From assembly GCA_017439345.1 (NCBI GenBank), contig JAFSJJ010000016.1:97970-161969 (forward strand): DNA of 64,000 nt. The letters are read 5' to 3'. The translations under genes and the position numbers were made by a program. Shown one piece after another: positions 16,448-24,466 of the stretch. Numbering within the stretch: the first letter of the stretch is position 1; each line of letters opens with the position of its first letter. The notes beneath the pieces were generated by a model that did no database searches, was not told where the DNA came from, and saw nothing but the letters and a program-made list of their open reading frames with translations. The DNA comes from Synergistaceae bacterium. GTDB taxonomy: Bacteria; Synergistota; Synergistia; Synergistales; Aminobacteriaceae.

Positions 16448-18119
16448 CGTCCTGATTATGATTATTATTTTCTTGAGACTGCTTGAGCGCGCTGCTTATC
16501 CACTGGGCAAGAATTAACTCGTCAGCAAATTCTCTAAGAGTCAGAGAGTCATGAACTCTTGATTTAATATACCCGCTGATAATTAATTTCTCGTCTGCTG
16601 TTAATTTCACGTCTTTATTATTAAATATCCTGATAACGTCAGCTTTAACTGCCTGAGCCGGATTCTCCCAGTGTTCATAGAATTTTGCATTTTCACGAAG
16701 CTCATACGGGAATTTAGCAGGGATTTCACTCTTCATGAAACGTTCTGCAAACCAGTTAATGCGCTCATCTATAGAAAGCGTTGACAGGTAATCATTATTA
16801 TTATTCGAGTTCCATTGCTCACGTATTATAAAAGGAATATTGCCCCGTGATCTGACTGTTACAGCGAGTCCGTTTCTATCATTGCCTTCAAGAACTGCGC
16901 GGTTCTTAATGCCCTTCTTTGCAATTGACTCTGCCTCGCGTCCGTATTCAAGCAACATGCTTAAATTTTCCATAGCGTGGGCTATTGCTACTCCGACAGA
17001 CAGGGAAGCCCCGAATTCTCCCATAATATTCTCGAATAAGTCATGAAGTGAACGTGCGCATTCAAGAGCCTTGTCAACAGGAACGAAAGCCATAACGTCA
17101 TCGCCGCCGGTGTAAATGCAGACTCCGTGATTATTTACTATATTGCGTGCCCTGATTGCAAATCCTGAAAGTTTACGTGAAAAATTTCTGTGTTCGTCAG
17201 GTGATTTCATGCTTGAGAGAGCTGCTCCCATTTTATCGCCGTCAGCACATATAAAAGCTATATAGGGCGCATCGGGTAAATATTTCTCTAAATCACGAAG
17301 ATAATATTTAATCGTATCAATATCGAACTCGTCAGCCTGCAATAATTCTTCATAGCGTCTCTTGAATTCAGGATCATTGACGAATCTGCTGCCCCTGCCT
17401 CTAGTCCATGAACTCAGGGCAACGCGCGTTATCGAGTAAAATTTATTTCGTTCTCTCTCAGCTGCATTATTAACAGGAACCCTCTTTATTAGTCCTATTG
17501 CATCAAGAGACTCATTAGGCTTGATTCTGACTCCTTCAGGAAGACTTGACATATCGCCGATTAAGACGCTTTCACGCAGGCCGTCAAGGGAGCTTTTAGG
17601 GAGTCTTAATCCGTCTCGATTAGGATTAGCGTTAAAATTTCTTATATTCTTTCGAGAAGCTAGTAATCTCGCAACATTGCTTCTTGCAGAGTAATAATCA
17701 TCGTTAATAACAGGAACCCATGCGCTGTAGAATTCTATAATGTCGTCAATCTGAGCTTCATATATGGGCCGCACTATCCAATGTCCCATTTTAGTTAATA
17801 CGTCGTCAGCATATTTTTTCAGTCTTGACTTGGCCGCCTTGAGAGCACTTCTTGAGACATCGCGCAATTTTTGTGAGTCAGCATTCTTGAACTCAGCTAG
17901 AATGATATTAGCGACACTCAGACTTGAATCAGGCTCTAAATCTTTATCATTATCAGGAGCAGGAAATATTAACTCACCGTGATTATTTTTTACGTCAAGT
18001 GCAGCAGCCTTAGCGAGTTCCGAGAGCATCATAGAACCGAACCATAAATCGCGGGTACGTCTTGCAGCAGAGATAAAATCCTGAACCGGGCCTATAGATA
18101 TTTCAAGTAAATAATTCAT
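16440..18119 (-). CDS. cmr2: Type III-B Cas10/Cmr2 lacking the HD domain
   Basis: 559 residues. The large subunit begins directly at the ISIGPVQDFISAARRTRDLW motif, which in Pyrococcus Cmr2 lies after an HD nuclease region of about 200 residues, so the HD DNase domain is absent. The Palm cyclase domain is intact in sequence. CADGDKMGAAL and YTGGDDVMAFVP (GGDD near residue 338) are the metal-binding motifs for making cyclic oligoadenylate from ATP. Zn-finger cysteines typical of some Cas10 proteins are not obvious. The ATG overlaps the cmr1 stop (ATGA). Predicted output is therefore second-messenger synthesis, not DNA cutting. Confidence 0.93.
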   Translation of the reverse strand: MNYLLEISIGPVQDFISAARRTRDLWFGSMMLSELAKAAALDVKNNHGELIFPAPDNDKDLEPDSSLSVANIILAEFKNADSQKLRDVSRSALKAAKSRLKKYADDVLTKMGHWIVRPIYEAQIDDIIEFYSAWVPVINDDYYSARSNVARLLASRKNIRNFNANPNRDGLRLPKSSLDGLRESVLIGDMSSLPEGVRIKPNESLDAIGLIKRVPVNNAAERERNKFYSITRVALSSWTRGRGSRFVNDPEFKRRYEELLQADEFDIDTIKYYLRDLEKYLPDAPYIAFICADGDKMGAALSSMKSPDEHRNFSRKLSGFAIRARNIVNNHGVCIYTGGDDVMAFVPVDKALECARSLHDLFENIMGEFGASLSVGVAIAHAMENLSMLLEYGREAESIAKKGIKNRAVLEGNDRNGLAVTVRSRGNIPFIIREQWNSNNNNDYLSTLSIDERINWFAERFMKSEIPAKFPYELRENAKFYEHWENPAQAVKADVIRIFNNKDVKLTADEKLIISGYIKSRVHDSLTLREFADELILAQWISSALKQSQENNNHNQDGE

Positions 18120-19312
18120 GCTGTCACCCTTTGAAAGCCTTCTGCGCTGATAAAGTCTTCAAAGCCTGAGACTGCATCATATTCCGGCTCATCGATTACA
18201 TGATCAGGAATTTCGGCAAGCTCCAGACCGTGAGAGAAAAAATCATCATGAGGCAGAATTACTACAGCTGAATATAATATATTTCCCTCGTACATTGCTT
18301 TAGTTATCACAGGGCTTGACATTCTGTTATATTTCTTGTCGTGTTCAGGGTCGTCTTTGGGCTTCAGGGTCGTCTGATAAGGCTCTAAATCGCTCTGAAT
18401 TCTATCGCGTGTGCAGTCATTTTTGAACTTAAATATTATTGGCAGACCGAGTGCAGCTCTGGGAAATAACTGAACGGGAGCAATAATATTATTCACAGGT
18501 CTTCTGTGTCTGGGCAGTGAACAATCTGTTATTTGTCTTATTGAGTCAGGTTCAGGCCATCTTGAACGCCCCGGATGTTTTATATCTCCGGTTGAATTCC
18601 TTTGCTGTCTGTAATCCTTGTAGATGCCGAGAATATAACTCCATGCCTTGAGAGGCTTGAGAGCATCTGTGTCGTCGAAACTCTTCCGCCATAGAGTTAT
18701 GGAACTTGCAGCCCCTAAGACTTCCTGCACTGAAGGTAGCGCATTATCACATGAAAGAGAACCTAAGCCCCTCCGAGTCCTTGAGCCTACTCCGCCGAAA
18801 TATATCCATGAAGCAATAGTTAATCTTATTTCGTCCTGAAATTCTCTTGGGTAAGTGATTCTGAGTGTGAAATTAAGTCCCTCGCGCGCTATGTCTTTGC
18901 CTGAGCCTTCGACTATTTGGCCGTATTTGCGTTTAGGTGCAACAGGAAAGAGAGCATATGCTTCATTATCGTAACGCTGGAACTCAAAATCTTTCATGTA
19001 ACAGCGAAACTTTACCGGTGATATATCTGACACGTCAATAATGACTCTGCTTTTATTCTTAGTGCTGCCCCATAGTCTGGATTCTGACTCTAACAGCGAA
19101 TTATTATTATTATGAATCAATCTCCACCAGAAGCGCAGTATTCCACGTAACTCAGAGATTCTCACAGGGTTTGACTCGTTGACTTCACCGGCTTCAACTC
19201 CTCCGCCCATCATAGGAGTAATTATGTTAATGTGAAAAGTATCACTGCACATGTTATCAAGACGTTTGACTTCAGGAAGTTTATCAGGAAGAATAATATT
19301 TGTACTGCGCAC
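18116..19312 (-). CDS. cmr1: Type III-B CRISPR RAMP protein Cmr1
   Basis: 398 residues from GTG 19312 with GGAGG 9 nt upstream. Cmr1 is the RAMP subunit at the 3' end of the crRNA. Motifs are FHINIITPMMGGGVEAGEVN, RISELRGILRFWWRLIHNN, SRLWGSTKN and the glycine-rich YFGGVGSRTRRGLGSL. It follows the CARF-RelE gene by 16 nt and overlaps cmr2 by 4 nt, so all Cmr subunits are in one transcript. Confidence 0.92.
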   Translation of the reverse strand: MRSTNIILPDKLPEVKRLDNMCSDTFHINIITPMMGGGVEAGEVNESNPVRISELRGILRFWWRLIHNNNNSLLESESRLWGSTKNKSRVIIDVSDISPVKFRCYMKDFEFQRYDNEAYALFPVAPKRKYGQIVEGSGKDIAREGLNFTLRITYPREFQDEIRLTIASWIYFGGVGSRTRRGLGSLSCDNALPSVQEVLGAASSITLWRKSFDDTDALKPLKAWSYILGIYKDYRQQRNSTGDIKHPGRSRWPEPDSIRQITDCSLPRHRRPVNNIIAPVQLFPRAALGLPIIFKFKNDCTRDRIQSDLEPYQTTLKPKDDPEHDKKYNRMSSPVITKAMYEGNILYSAVVILPHDDFFSHGLELAEIPDHVIDEPEYDAVSGFEDFISAEGFQRVTA

Positions 19313-19328
19313 GATTCAAAACCTCCTT

Positions 19329-20450
19329 TTAGTGATGTCCGAGTCCAATGCCTACAGAGTCGATTATGAGAATATTATTTGCGTCATAGTGGCAGAACGC
19401 TCTATAGCCTCCCCCGTCATTCCAGAGGTCAAATTCATGCGTCGATTCAGGGAATGGGCTGTCAACTAATTTCTTGAAGTCAAGGCTTACAGGATTTTCC
19501 CTGCCGTTAGTCGCAACGTAGCGTGAAAGTTTTGATATTGCAGTGTTAAATTCCTCGTATTTATTCTGCGGAACTGCTCTTTGTGCCTTGCGTGTGATTT
19601 TTATATTATCAGTCATAGGTGGCAGAATTTCTTCTGTATACATGCTTTCTTTGACTTGTTCCCATAATATTTTCATCCATTCTGACATAGTGCATTTATC
19701 ATCTATTCTATCAAGTAAAGTGTCGGGGATACCTTCGCATTCATCGCTTGAAATATAGCCGTTCTGCTCTATTTTCCTGAACGCCCACGAGTTCTCTATT
19801 ACTGCCTGCTTTGCGTTTGCATCGAAAACTACAGGAAGTTTAGGAATCCTCAGAAGTTCTTTGCTGCCCTCGAATATATAAATAGTCTCATCAGCGTAGA
19901 ACATTCCAAGCGTCTGCATATAGCCCTGAAGAGTCTTGAAGCCTCCGACTAGATTAAATATAACTTTGTAGCCGCTCGAACGGTAACCGGGCAGAGTCTT
20001 TACGCACCAGTCAATAAGATTATTAATGCCTAGTTTGAACTCCTCAAGACTCTTTGTGTTCAAGTCATTGATTAATACAGTCTGCATTTTGATGTTATGA
20101 GCTGCTCCCCAGTCTCTGATTAATTCTGCTGTGATTAAGCCTTGATAAGTATCAGTGTGAATTAAGTAGTGCATGTTCTGAGAGTATGCTGCCTTGCTGA
20201 GTCCTCCGCTGTCATCGCAAAAAGTTATAAATCCGTTGAGTTCTGCCGAGAATCTTTTCACTTCTTCAGGATCAGCACCGATTAATTTATCGCGTTTAGC
20301 TTGAATTATTTTATCGAGTCTTGCAAGGTCTTCTTGTTTATATTCTGATTTCTTTTTGTTGGCATGAATATTAAGAAATGTCCTGTCATCGCCGGCTGCA
20401 CCGTTCGTTAAAATACTTGTCCCGCATGTTGATACAGTGATTAATGGCAT
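19329..20450 (-). CDS. CARF-domain CRISPR effector with RelE-like C-terminus (Cami1-like)
   Basis: 373 residues from ATG 20450 (GAGGAG 11 nt upstream); a longer frame to 20534 runs into cas6. The N-terminus MPLITVSTCGTSILTNGA is the signature of the APE2256/CARF family, and residues 1 to about 245 include the ligand-side strand VIFNLVGGFKTLQGYMQTL, so it should bind cyclic oligoadenylate made by Cmr2. A linker follows, and the last 90 residues (helices ending in LDFKKL, then FDLWNDGGGYRAFCHYDANN, LIIDSVGIGLGHH) resemble RelE mRNA interferases. This is the architecture of Cami1, a CARF-RelE ribosome-targeting nuclease. The RelE call rests on pattern only. Lying between cas6 and cmr1 it is clearly part of the operon. 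Confidence 0.8.
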   Translation of the reverse strand: MPLITVSTCGTSILTNGAAGDDRTFLNIHANKKKSEYKQEDLARLDKIIQAKRDKLIGADPEEVKRFSAELNGFITFCDDSGGLSKAAYSQNMHYLIHTDTYQGLITAELIRDWGAAHNIKMQTVLINDLNTKSLEEFKLGINNLIDWCVKTLPGYRSSGYKVIFNLVGGFKTLQGYMQTLGMFYADETIYIFEGSKELLRIPKLPVVFDANAKQAVIENSWAFRKIEQNGYISSDECEGIPDTLLDRIDDKCTMSEWMKILWEQVKESMYTEEILPPMTDNIKITRKAQRAVPQNKYEEFNTAISKLSRYVATNGRENPVSLDFKKLVDSPFPESTHEFDLWNDGGGYRAFCHYDANNILIIDSVGIGLGHH

Positions 20451-20457
20451 AAATAAA

Positions 20458-21228
20458 TTATCTCCTCTCTGATTTATTAATTTTCGTGATACATCCAAAG
20501 CCCGCGCTGTTCTTTGAGCCGAGTCCGCAGTCAAGAGCCGTTTGAAGGAGTTCTTTGCTGCCTTCGAGTCTGAATTTCCCCCACCAGCCTATAACAGGGA
20601 AGAGCGAATCTCTCTCGAACATTGAGATACGTTCTTTAAGCCTGCCCGCCGGAGTGATTCTGAAATAGAAATCTTCGCAATTATAATCAGGATTCAGAAG
20701 TCTGAATTTGCGCACTAAATTAAAATATATTCCCCTCTGAAATTCTTTATCATCAGGAGCAAAATATTTCGTGAACTTTCTGCCTTCGTTCTCTATTGAG
20801 TCATAACACGTTACAGGTGAAAGAGTCTTTATCGTCATTTGTTCTGAGTCAGCAATTTGCGACTCTGTCTCGACTCGTGCGCATTCAAGATAGTTATTCC
20901 CTACTCGTAAAGTCCTTTTGCTGAGAGCTCCTCCTGTGAAGCCTGCGATTAATTTAGTCAGGGGAGTCGTTACAGTCAGCTTAACAGGCAGAGGGAATAG
21001 CACAACACCTTCACCGAACTGCGGACGAGATTCAGAACAAGGCCAGCTCATAGCAAAGAGCTTCATTTTTCGGCCGTCGGAGTCAAAACCGTCATCATGA
21101 AGAGCCTTAGCGTCATCTGGAGGCAGAAGGGCATATAACATTGACTGAAATAAATGCAGGTTCGCAGAAGGCAGCCTTATAGAAGACTCGTTGTTGTCAG
21201 GAGAAGTCAGCCATAAAATTATGTGCAT
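20458..21228 (-). CDS. cas6: CRISPR pre-crRNA endoribonuclease Cas6
   Basis: 256 residues. A ferredoxin-like RAMP endonuclease that cuts repeat RNA to leave the 5' handle. The C-terminal signature is GWWGKFRLEGSKELLQTALD followed by CGLGSKNSAGFGCI, the glycine-rich loop of Cas6. A His near residue 25 (NLHLFQSMLYALLP) is a candidate general base. It is the first cas gene, 110 nt from the repeat relics. A good -10 (TATAAT, 21309-21314 minus) precedes it but the -35 is weak. No cas1 or cas2 accompanies it. Confidence 0.9.
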   Translation of the reverse strand: MHIILWLTSPDNNESSIRLPSANLHLFQSMLYALLPPDDAKALHDDGFDSDGRKMKLFAMSWPCSESRPQFGEGVVLFPLPVKLTVTTPLTKLIAGFTGGALSKRTLRVGNNYLECARVETESQIADSEQMTIKTLSPVTCYDSIENEGRKFTKYFAPDDKEFQRGIYFNLVRKFRLLNPDYNCEDFYFRITPAGRLKERISMFERDSLFPVIGWWGKFRLEGSKELLQTALDCGLGSKNSAGFGCITKINKSERR

Positions 21229-21340
21229 TGAGAGTCAAAGCCTCCGTAATTAAAAATTTTTGTAAAGCTAATAGAGTTAAACCGGGAAATAAAATTTTGT
21301 CAGTGCATATTATAACAAGGACTGAACGCGAAAATAAATA

Positions 21341-21494
21341 ATCTGAATCCCTTAACAGGAAGGTTCGCAGTCATACGAAATGAAGCAATCAACATGCACC
21401 GCCAGTTTCAATCCCTAGCAGGAAGGTTCGTACAACTTCCTCGAAGACTGCCACTATACTACTTTTCAATACCCAACAGAAAGTTTCTCTTACT
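21341..21494 (-). CRISPR. Short degenerate CRISPR array (three repeats)
   Basis: Three related units start at about 21341, 21405 and 21463. The clearest, 21405-21436, is 32 nt, opens with GTTTCAATCCCTAGCAGG and ends in ACAAC. Read on the minus strand it ends in ATTGAAAC, the classic 8-nt crRNA 5' handle, so transcription runs with the cas genes. The unit at 21341 has one extra base and a changed GAATCC core edge. The unit at 21463 has about 11 of 32 mismatches. Apparent spacers are about 32-34 and 26 nt. Both outer repeats look decayed, so this is a relic or near-inactive array. Confidence 0.7.
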
Positions 21495-21513
21495 GCCGCG
21501 AATTCTAACACTG

Positions 21514-21543
21514 TTGCACTAATTCCGCAATGTCCGCTATACT
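21514..21543 (+). promoter_or_regulatory. Possible dapF promoter
   Basis: TTGCAC (21514-21519), an 18-bp gap and TATACT (21538-21543) lie 41 nt before the dapF ATG. The -35 is weak (three of six consensus bases). The stretch from 21229 to 21583 holds this element, the repeat relics and the cas6 upstream region, and nothing else recognisable. Confidence 0.4.
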
Positions 21544-21583
21544 TGCCTAGACTCTAATTATTACAGGAACGGTGATTATTATC

Positions 21584-22435
21584 ATGAACTTCACGAAGAT
21601 GCACGGATGCAAAAATGATTTCGTCATGATTAACTGCTTTAACGACAACGCAAATATTTTGACTCATAATCTCAATGAACTTGCTGCTTCAATCTGTGAT
21701 CGCAGAGACGGAGTCGGAGCTGACGGCTTGATTATCATAAAACGTTCGGACAAAGCTGATGCTTTCATGCAGATATTCAACTCGGACGGCACTGAAGACA
21801 CAATGTGCGGCAATGGAATCAGGTGTACTGCAAAATATATTTACGATAATGGAATAATTGACTCAGGCAGGATTCACACTTCAATAGAGACTCTCTCAGG
21901 AGTGAAAAATATTGAGCTGCTAATTCAGGACTCTCGGGTCAATAAAGTCTGCGTTGATATGGGAATACCTGAACTAACGAGCGAATTACCTGAAGCTATT
22001 AACGTTCACAACATGGCGTTAAAATTTATAGGCGTAGACACAGGGACAGCGCACTCTGTGTATTTCGTTGAGGACAATCAAGAGATTCATGACATCAACA
22101 CCTGGCCTGACTCTGACTTTGCACGCGAGGGCGTTTATTTCGAGAGACATTCAAGATTTCCTGATTACACTACTTCTGACTTTATCGAGATACTTTCGCC
22201 GAGTGAGATAAATATGCGCGTCTATGAAAGGGGCTGCGGTGAGACTATGGCCTGCGGGACGGGAGCAGCTGCTTCGGTGTTCGCGGGATTCATTCTCGGC
22301 AAGCTAAGCAATAGCGTCATAGTTCACTTGAAGGGCGGAGACTTGCACATCAGAATCAATGAGAATGACAAACGCTGCTTCATGACCGGGCCTGCTGTAG
22401 AAATATTTTCCGGCGAGTTTCATTATGCCCTGTGA
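21584..22435 (+). CDS. dapF: Diaminopimelate epimerase
   Basis: 283 residues from ATG 21584. GGTGAT, complementary to the 16S 3' end, lies 7 nt upstream, while the in-frame GTG at 21572 overlaps it. The enzyme interconverts LL- and meso-diaminopimelate for lysine and peptidoglycan. The two catalytic cysteines are visible in DGTEDTMCGNGIRC and in RGCGETMACGTGAAAS. The N-terminal MNFTKMHGCKNDFVMIN is canonical. The gene is alone on the plus strand and converges on mrpG, and no other lysine genes are in the window. Confidence 0.95.
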   Translation: MNFTKMHGCKNDFVMINCFNDNANILTHNLNELAASICDRRDGVGADGLIIIKRSDKADAFMQIFNSDGTEDTMCGNGIRCTAKYIYDNGIIDSGRIHTSIETLSGVKNIELLIQDSRVNKVCVDMGIPELTSELPEAINVHNMALKFIGVDTGTAHSVYFVEDNQEIHDINTWPDSDFAREGVYFERHSRFPDYTTSDFIEILSPSEINMRVYERGCGETMACGTGAAASVFAGFILGKLSNSVIVHLKGGDLHIRINENDKRCFMTGPAVEIFSGEFHYAL

Positions 22436-22451
22436 GGACTCGAGTCTTCAC
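22432..22451 (+). terminator. Weak stem-loop at the dapF 3' end
   Basis: GTGAGGAC-TCGA-GTCTTCAC (8 bp with one G-U) overlaps the dapF stop codon and is followed by AAGGCTTTATTATTATT. The stem is short and the U-tract broken, so termination here is only possible. Confidence 0.35.
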
Positions 22452-22463
22452 AAGGCTTTATTA

Positions 22464-22799
22464 TTATTCTTGAGTCTGAGTCTTGGTCTTGTCTACAAAG
22501 TCGCATATACGATCTAAATCTTGATTAGTCTTCACTTCAGAGCGCGCTACAAGATGACTTGCGGCAGGGTTGCACAGCCACAGAAATATAATCACGAGTA
22601 ATAATTTCAACGAGACTATATTAAATCCTGATAACACCATCAAGCCCGAAAGCACTAACAAAGCTCCTAACGTATCACACTTAGCGGCGACGTGAATGCG
22701 GTTCAGCATAGTACTGAATCTGAATATCCCGACTGTAGCAATTCCCAAGACAAAGAGTCCTGACAAGATTAATATACCTGCAATAATTATTCTAATCAT
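22464..22799 (-). CDS. mrpG: Mrp-type cation/proton antiporter subunit G
   Basis: 111 residues with about three membrane helices in residues 1-85, followed by a short charged tail. The pattern FVLGIATVGIFRFSTMLNRI then HVAAKCDTLGALLVLSG is typical of PhaG/MnhG/MrpG, including the conserved Arg-x-His-x-x-x-K region. It overlaps mrpF by 4 nt and closes the group. Confidence 0.88.
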   Translation of the reverse strand: MIRIIIAGILILSGLFVLGIATVGIFRFSTMLNRIHVAAKCDTLGALLVLSGLMVLSGFNIVSLKLLLVIIFLWLCNPAASHLVARSEVKTNQDLDRICDFVDKTKTQTQE

Positions 22800-23113
22800 G
22801 ATTCATTCACTCCTGATTCTGACTCTGACTCTGAGTCTTTCTTCTCTATGACCGAACGCGCAAGGACTACGACAGAAAGAAAACTTATTACAGCATAGAT
22901 TAAGCATATATCAACAAGATAGCTTTCACCGATTACGAGAGACAACACAGCGATTAACAATATAATTTTCGTGCCGATTATATTAGCTGCAATTATCCTG
23001 TCTGTGAATCTCGGCCCTAGTGCTGCTCTCATTAGGCAAAAGAATATAGTGATAGATAAAAATATAACGCTTCCCATTAACAAATAATATTTAAGCTGCT
23101 CAGCATCAGGCAT
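22796..23113 (-). CDS. mrpF: Mrp-type cation/proton antiporter subunit F
   Basis: 105 residues with three predicted membrane helices. The central ALGPRFTDRIIAANIIGTK with its conserved Asp-Arg and the third helix LVDICLIYAVISFLSVVVLA match MnhF/MrpF. The C-terminus is Ser/Glu-rich (SESESESG), caused by repeated GACTCT units. It overlaps mrpE by 8 nt and mrpG by 4 nt, so the three are translationally coupled. Confidence 0.88.
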   Translation of the reverse strand: MPDAEQLKYYLLMGSVIFLSITIFFCLMRAALGPRFTDRIIAANIIGTKIILLIAVLSLVIGESYLVDICLIYAVISFLSVVVLARSVIEKKDSESESESGVNES

Positions 23114-23582
23114 GTAACTTAGCCTCCATTCGTGTTAGTAATCTCTCAAACAGCGAGTCCTCAAGACCGTCCGCTATTTCCCGGTTCAAAGCATGAACGA
23201 GAAGTTCACTGCCTTCAAGAGACACTGTTATAGTTCCAGGAGTCAGCGTTATTGAATTTGCCAGGGCGACCCTTGCTCCTTCTGATTTAAGGGGCGTATT
23301 GAATTTGACAAGACACGGTTCGACTTCAATCTCAGGAGCTAAGACAAGTTTTATAATCGCAAAGTTAGCTTTGATGATCTCGAATAATAACACGAGTAAA
23401 TAAATCACAGCGTCAGGGAAAATTTTTATGAACCTGAAGAAGTTTGTCCATGTTAAGTTAATGCGCAGAATTTTTCTCACGAACATATCAAGGCCAAGAG
23501 CAATAATTACGCCCGAGATAATCACTTCACCTGTAAAGCGTCCGTTGAAGACAAGCCATAAAGCAAAATATACGAGGCTCAA
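23106..23582 (-). CDS. mrpE: Mrp-type cation/proton antiporter subunit E
   Basis: 158 residues from TTG 23582 with GAGGAGG 11 nt upstream. Two or three N-terminal helices are followed by a soluble domain with NSITLTPGTITVSLEGSELL, the hallmark of MnhE/MrpE. Only E, F and G are present here. The large ion-translocating A/D and the B and C subunits are not in the window, since mrpG converges directly on dapF and the upstream neighbour is divergent. The missing subunits may be encoded elsewhere, or EFG may serve another complex. Confidence 0.88.
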   Translation of the reverse strand: MSLVYFALWLVFNGRFTGEVIISGVIIALGLDMFVRKILRINLTWTNFFRFIKIFPDAVIYLLVLLFEIIKANFAIIKLVLAPEIEVEPCLVKFNTPLKSEGARVALANSITLTPGTITVSLEGSELLVHALNREIADGLEDSLFERLLTRMEAKLHA

Positions 23583-23683
23583 AATTTATTAACCTCCTCT
23601 ATAAAATATTTGGGATTGAATGATAAACTTAATTTTAGCATTAATTATTATTTATTATTTATTTATGAAGGAGAATTTTATTC

Positions 23684-24130
23684 GTGAGCAATATTAATTT
23701 TAATGACAAGTGCGTTCATGTAGTCTTTCTTGGTCTTCCAAACGTTCCCGGTGTAGCTTCAGAGATATTCAATGCTTTGGCAGCTCAAAGAGTCAACGTC
23801 AGCATGGTGACTCAAAACACAATGAGGGGCGGACGTTCTGATCTCTCGTTCTTAATCAGCAAAGACAGACTCGATGACATGATTCCCGTATGCCGTGAAG
23901 TTGCGTCCAAAGTCGGCGGTCAGGGAGTATCTTTCACGACTGAAGTTGCTGCTATCACCGTAGATTTGACTTCTGACCCGGCACAGACTCTTGCAAAAAT
24001 TTTCGCAGCCCTTGCTTCTGTCAACGTGAACATAGAGATCATTAACTCAACGTCAGAGAGCGCAATTTGTATCGTGAGCCTAACTCATGCTCAGGAAGGA
24101 CTCGAAGCTCTCAAGAAAGCCTTTGAATGA
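23684..24130 (+). CDS. Stand-alone double ACT-domain protein (aspartokinase-regulatory-like)
   Basis: 148 residues from GTG 23684, GAAGGAG 10 nt upstream. It consists of two ACT domains, residues about 10-78 and 84-148, with FLGLPNVPGVASEIFNALAA then QRVNVSMVTQNTM. This strongly resembles the C-terminal regulatory half of aspartokinase, but no kinase domain precedes it. It could be a free regulatory subunit, as the beta subunit of some aspartokinases is, or an amino-acid sensor. It is monocistronic and divergent from mrpE. Confidence 0.8.
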   Translation: MSNINFNDKCVHVVFLGLPNVPGVASEIFNALAAQRVNVSMVTQNTMRGGRSDLSFLISKDRLDDMIPVCREVASKVGGQGVSFTTEVAAITVDLTSDPAQTLAKIFAALASVNVNIEIINSTSESAICIVSLTHAQEGLEALKKAFE

Positions 24131-24174
24131 ATTTTCTGTGTGAGTGCTGCATGAATTAAGAGTTTTTATAATAA

Positions 24175-24253
24175 TCCGGGAAGTTTCTTAGTGAAAGCCG
24201 TTAATGTGAAATATCTTTAACATGTTAGCTCTAAGACTGCCCGGAAATTTTTA
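24175..24253 (+). terminator. Long stem-loop after the ACT gene
   Basis: TCCGGG (24175-24180) pairs with CCCGGA (24240-24245). Inside, AGTTTCTTAG pairs with CTAAGACT, and a smaller TTAATGT/ACATGTTA hairpin sits in the loop. AATTTTTATCTTT follows. The fold suits a terminator on the plus strand, though a small stable RNA is possible. Confidence 0.5.
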
Positions 24254-24270
24254 TCTTTGCAGATGTCCAT

Positions 24271-24308
24271 AAAAAAAGCGAGCCTGCCCAAACTCGGACA
24301 AACCCGCT
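24271..24308 (-). terminator. Rho-independent terminator of the SLH porin gene
   Basis: On the minus strand AGCGGGTTTGTCC pairs with GGGCAGGCTCGCT (13 bp, four G-U pairs, 6-nt loop) and runs straight into seven Us. The wobble pairs make it strand-specific. It is about 160 nt after the porin stop codon. The remaining sequence from 24309 to 24466 shows nothing else recognisable. Confidence 0.8.
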
Positions 24309-24466
24309 GTAAATTACTTATCTTACTTACTTGAAGCCCTTCGCCTCACTACATCCGATCGCCTTCCCCTTTATCTTGCGTGTTAAGTTAATAAAGCCAA
24401 CCGGAAAATAATTCAGTTACGAACTTCTTTGTGTTTCGTTTGTTTACTAATTGTTTCAGCTTCAGA

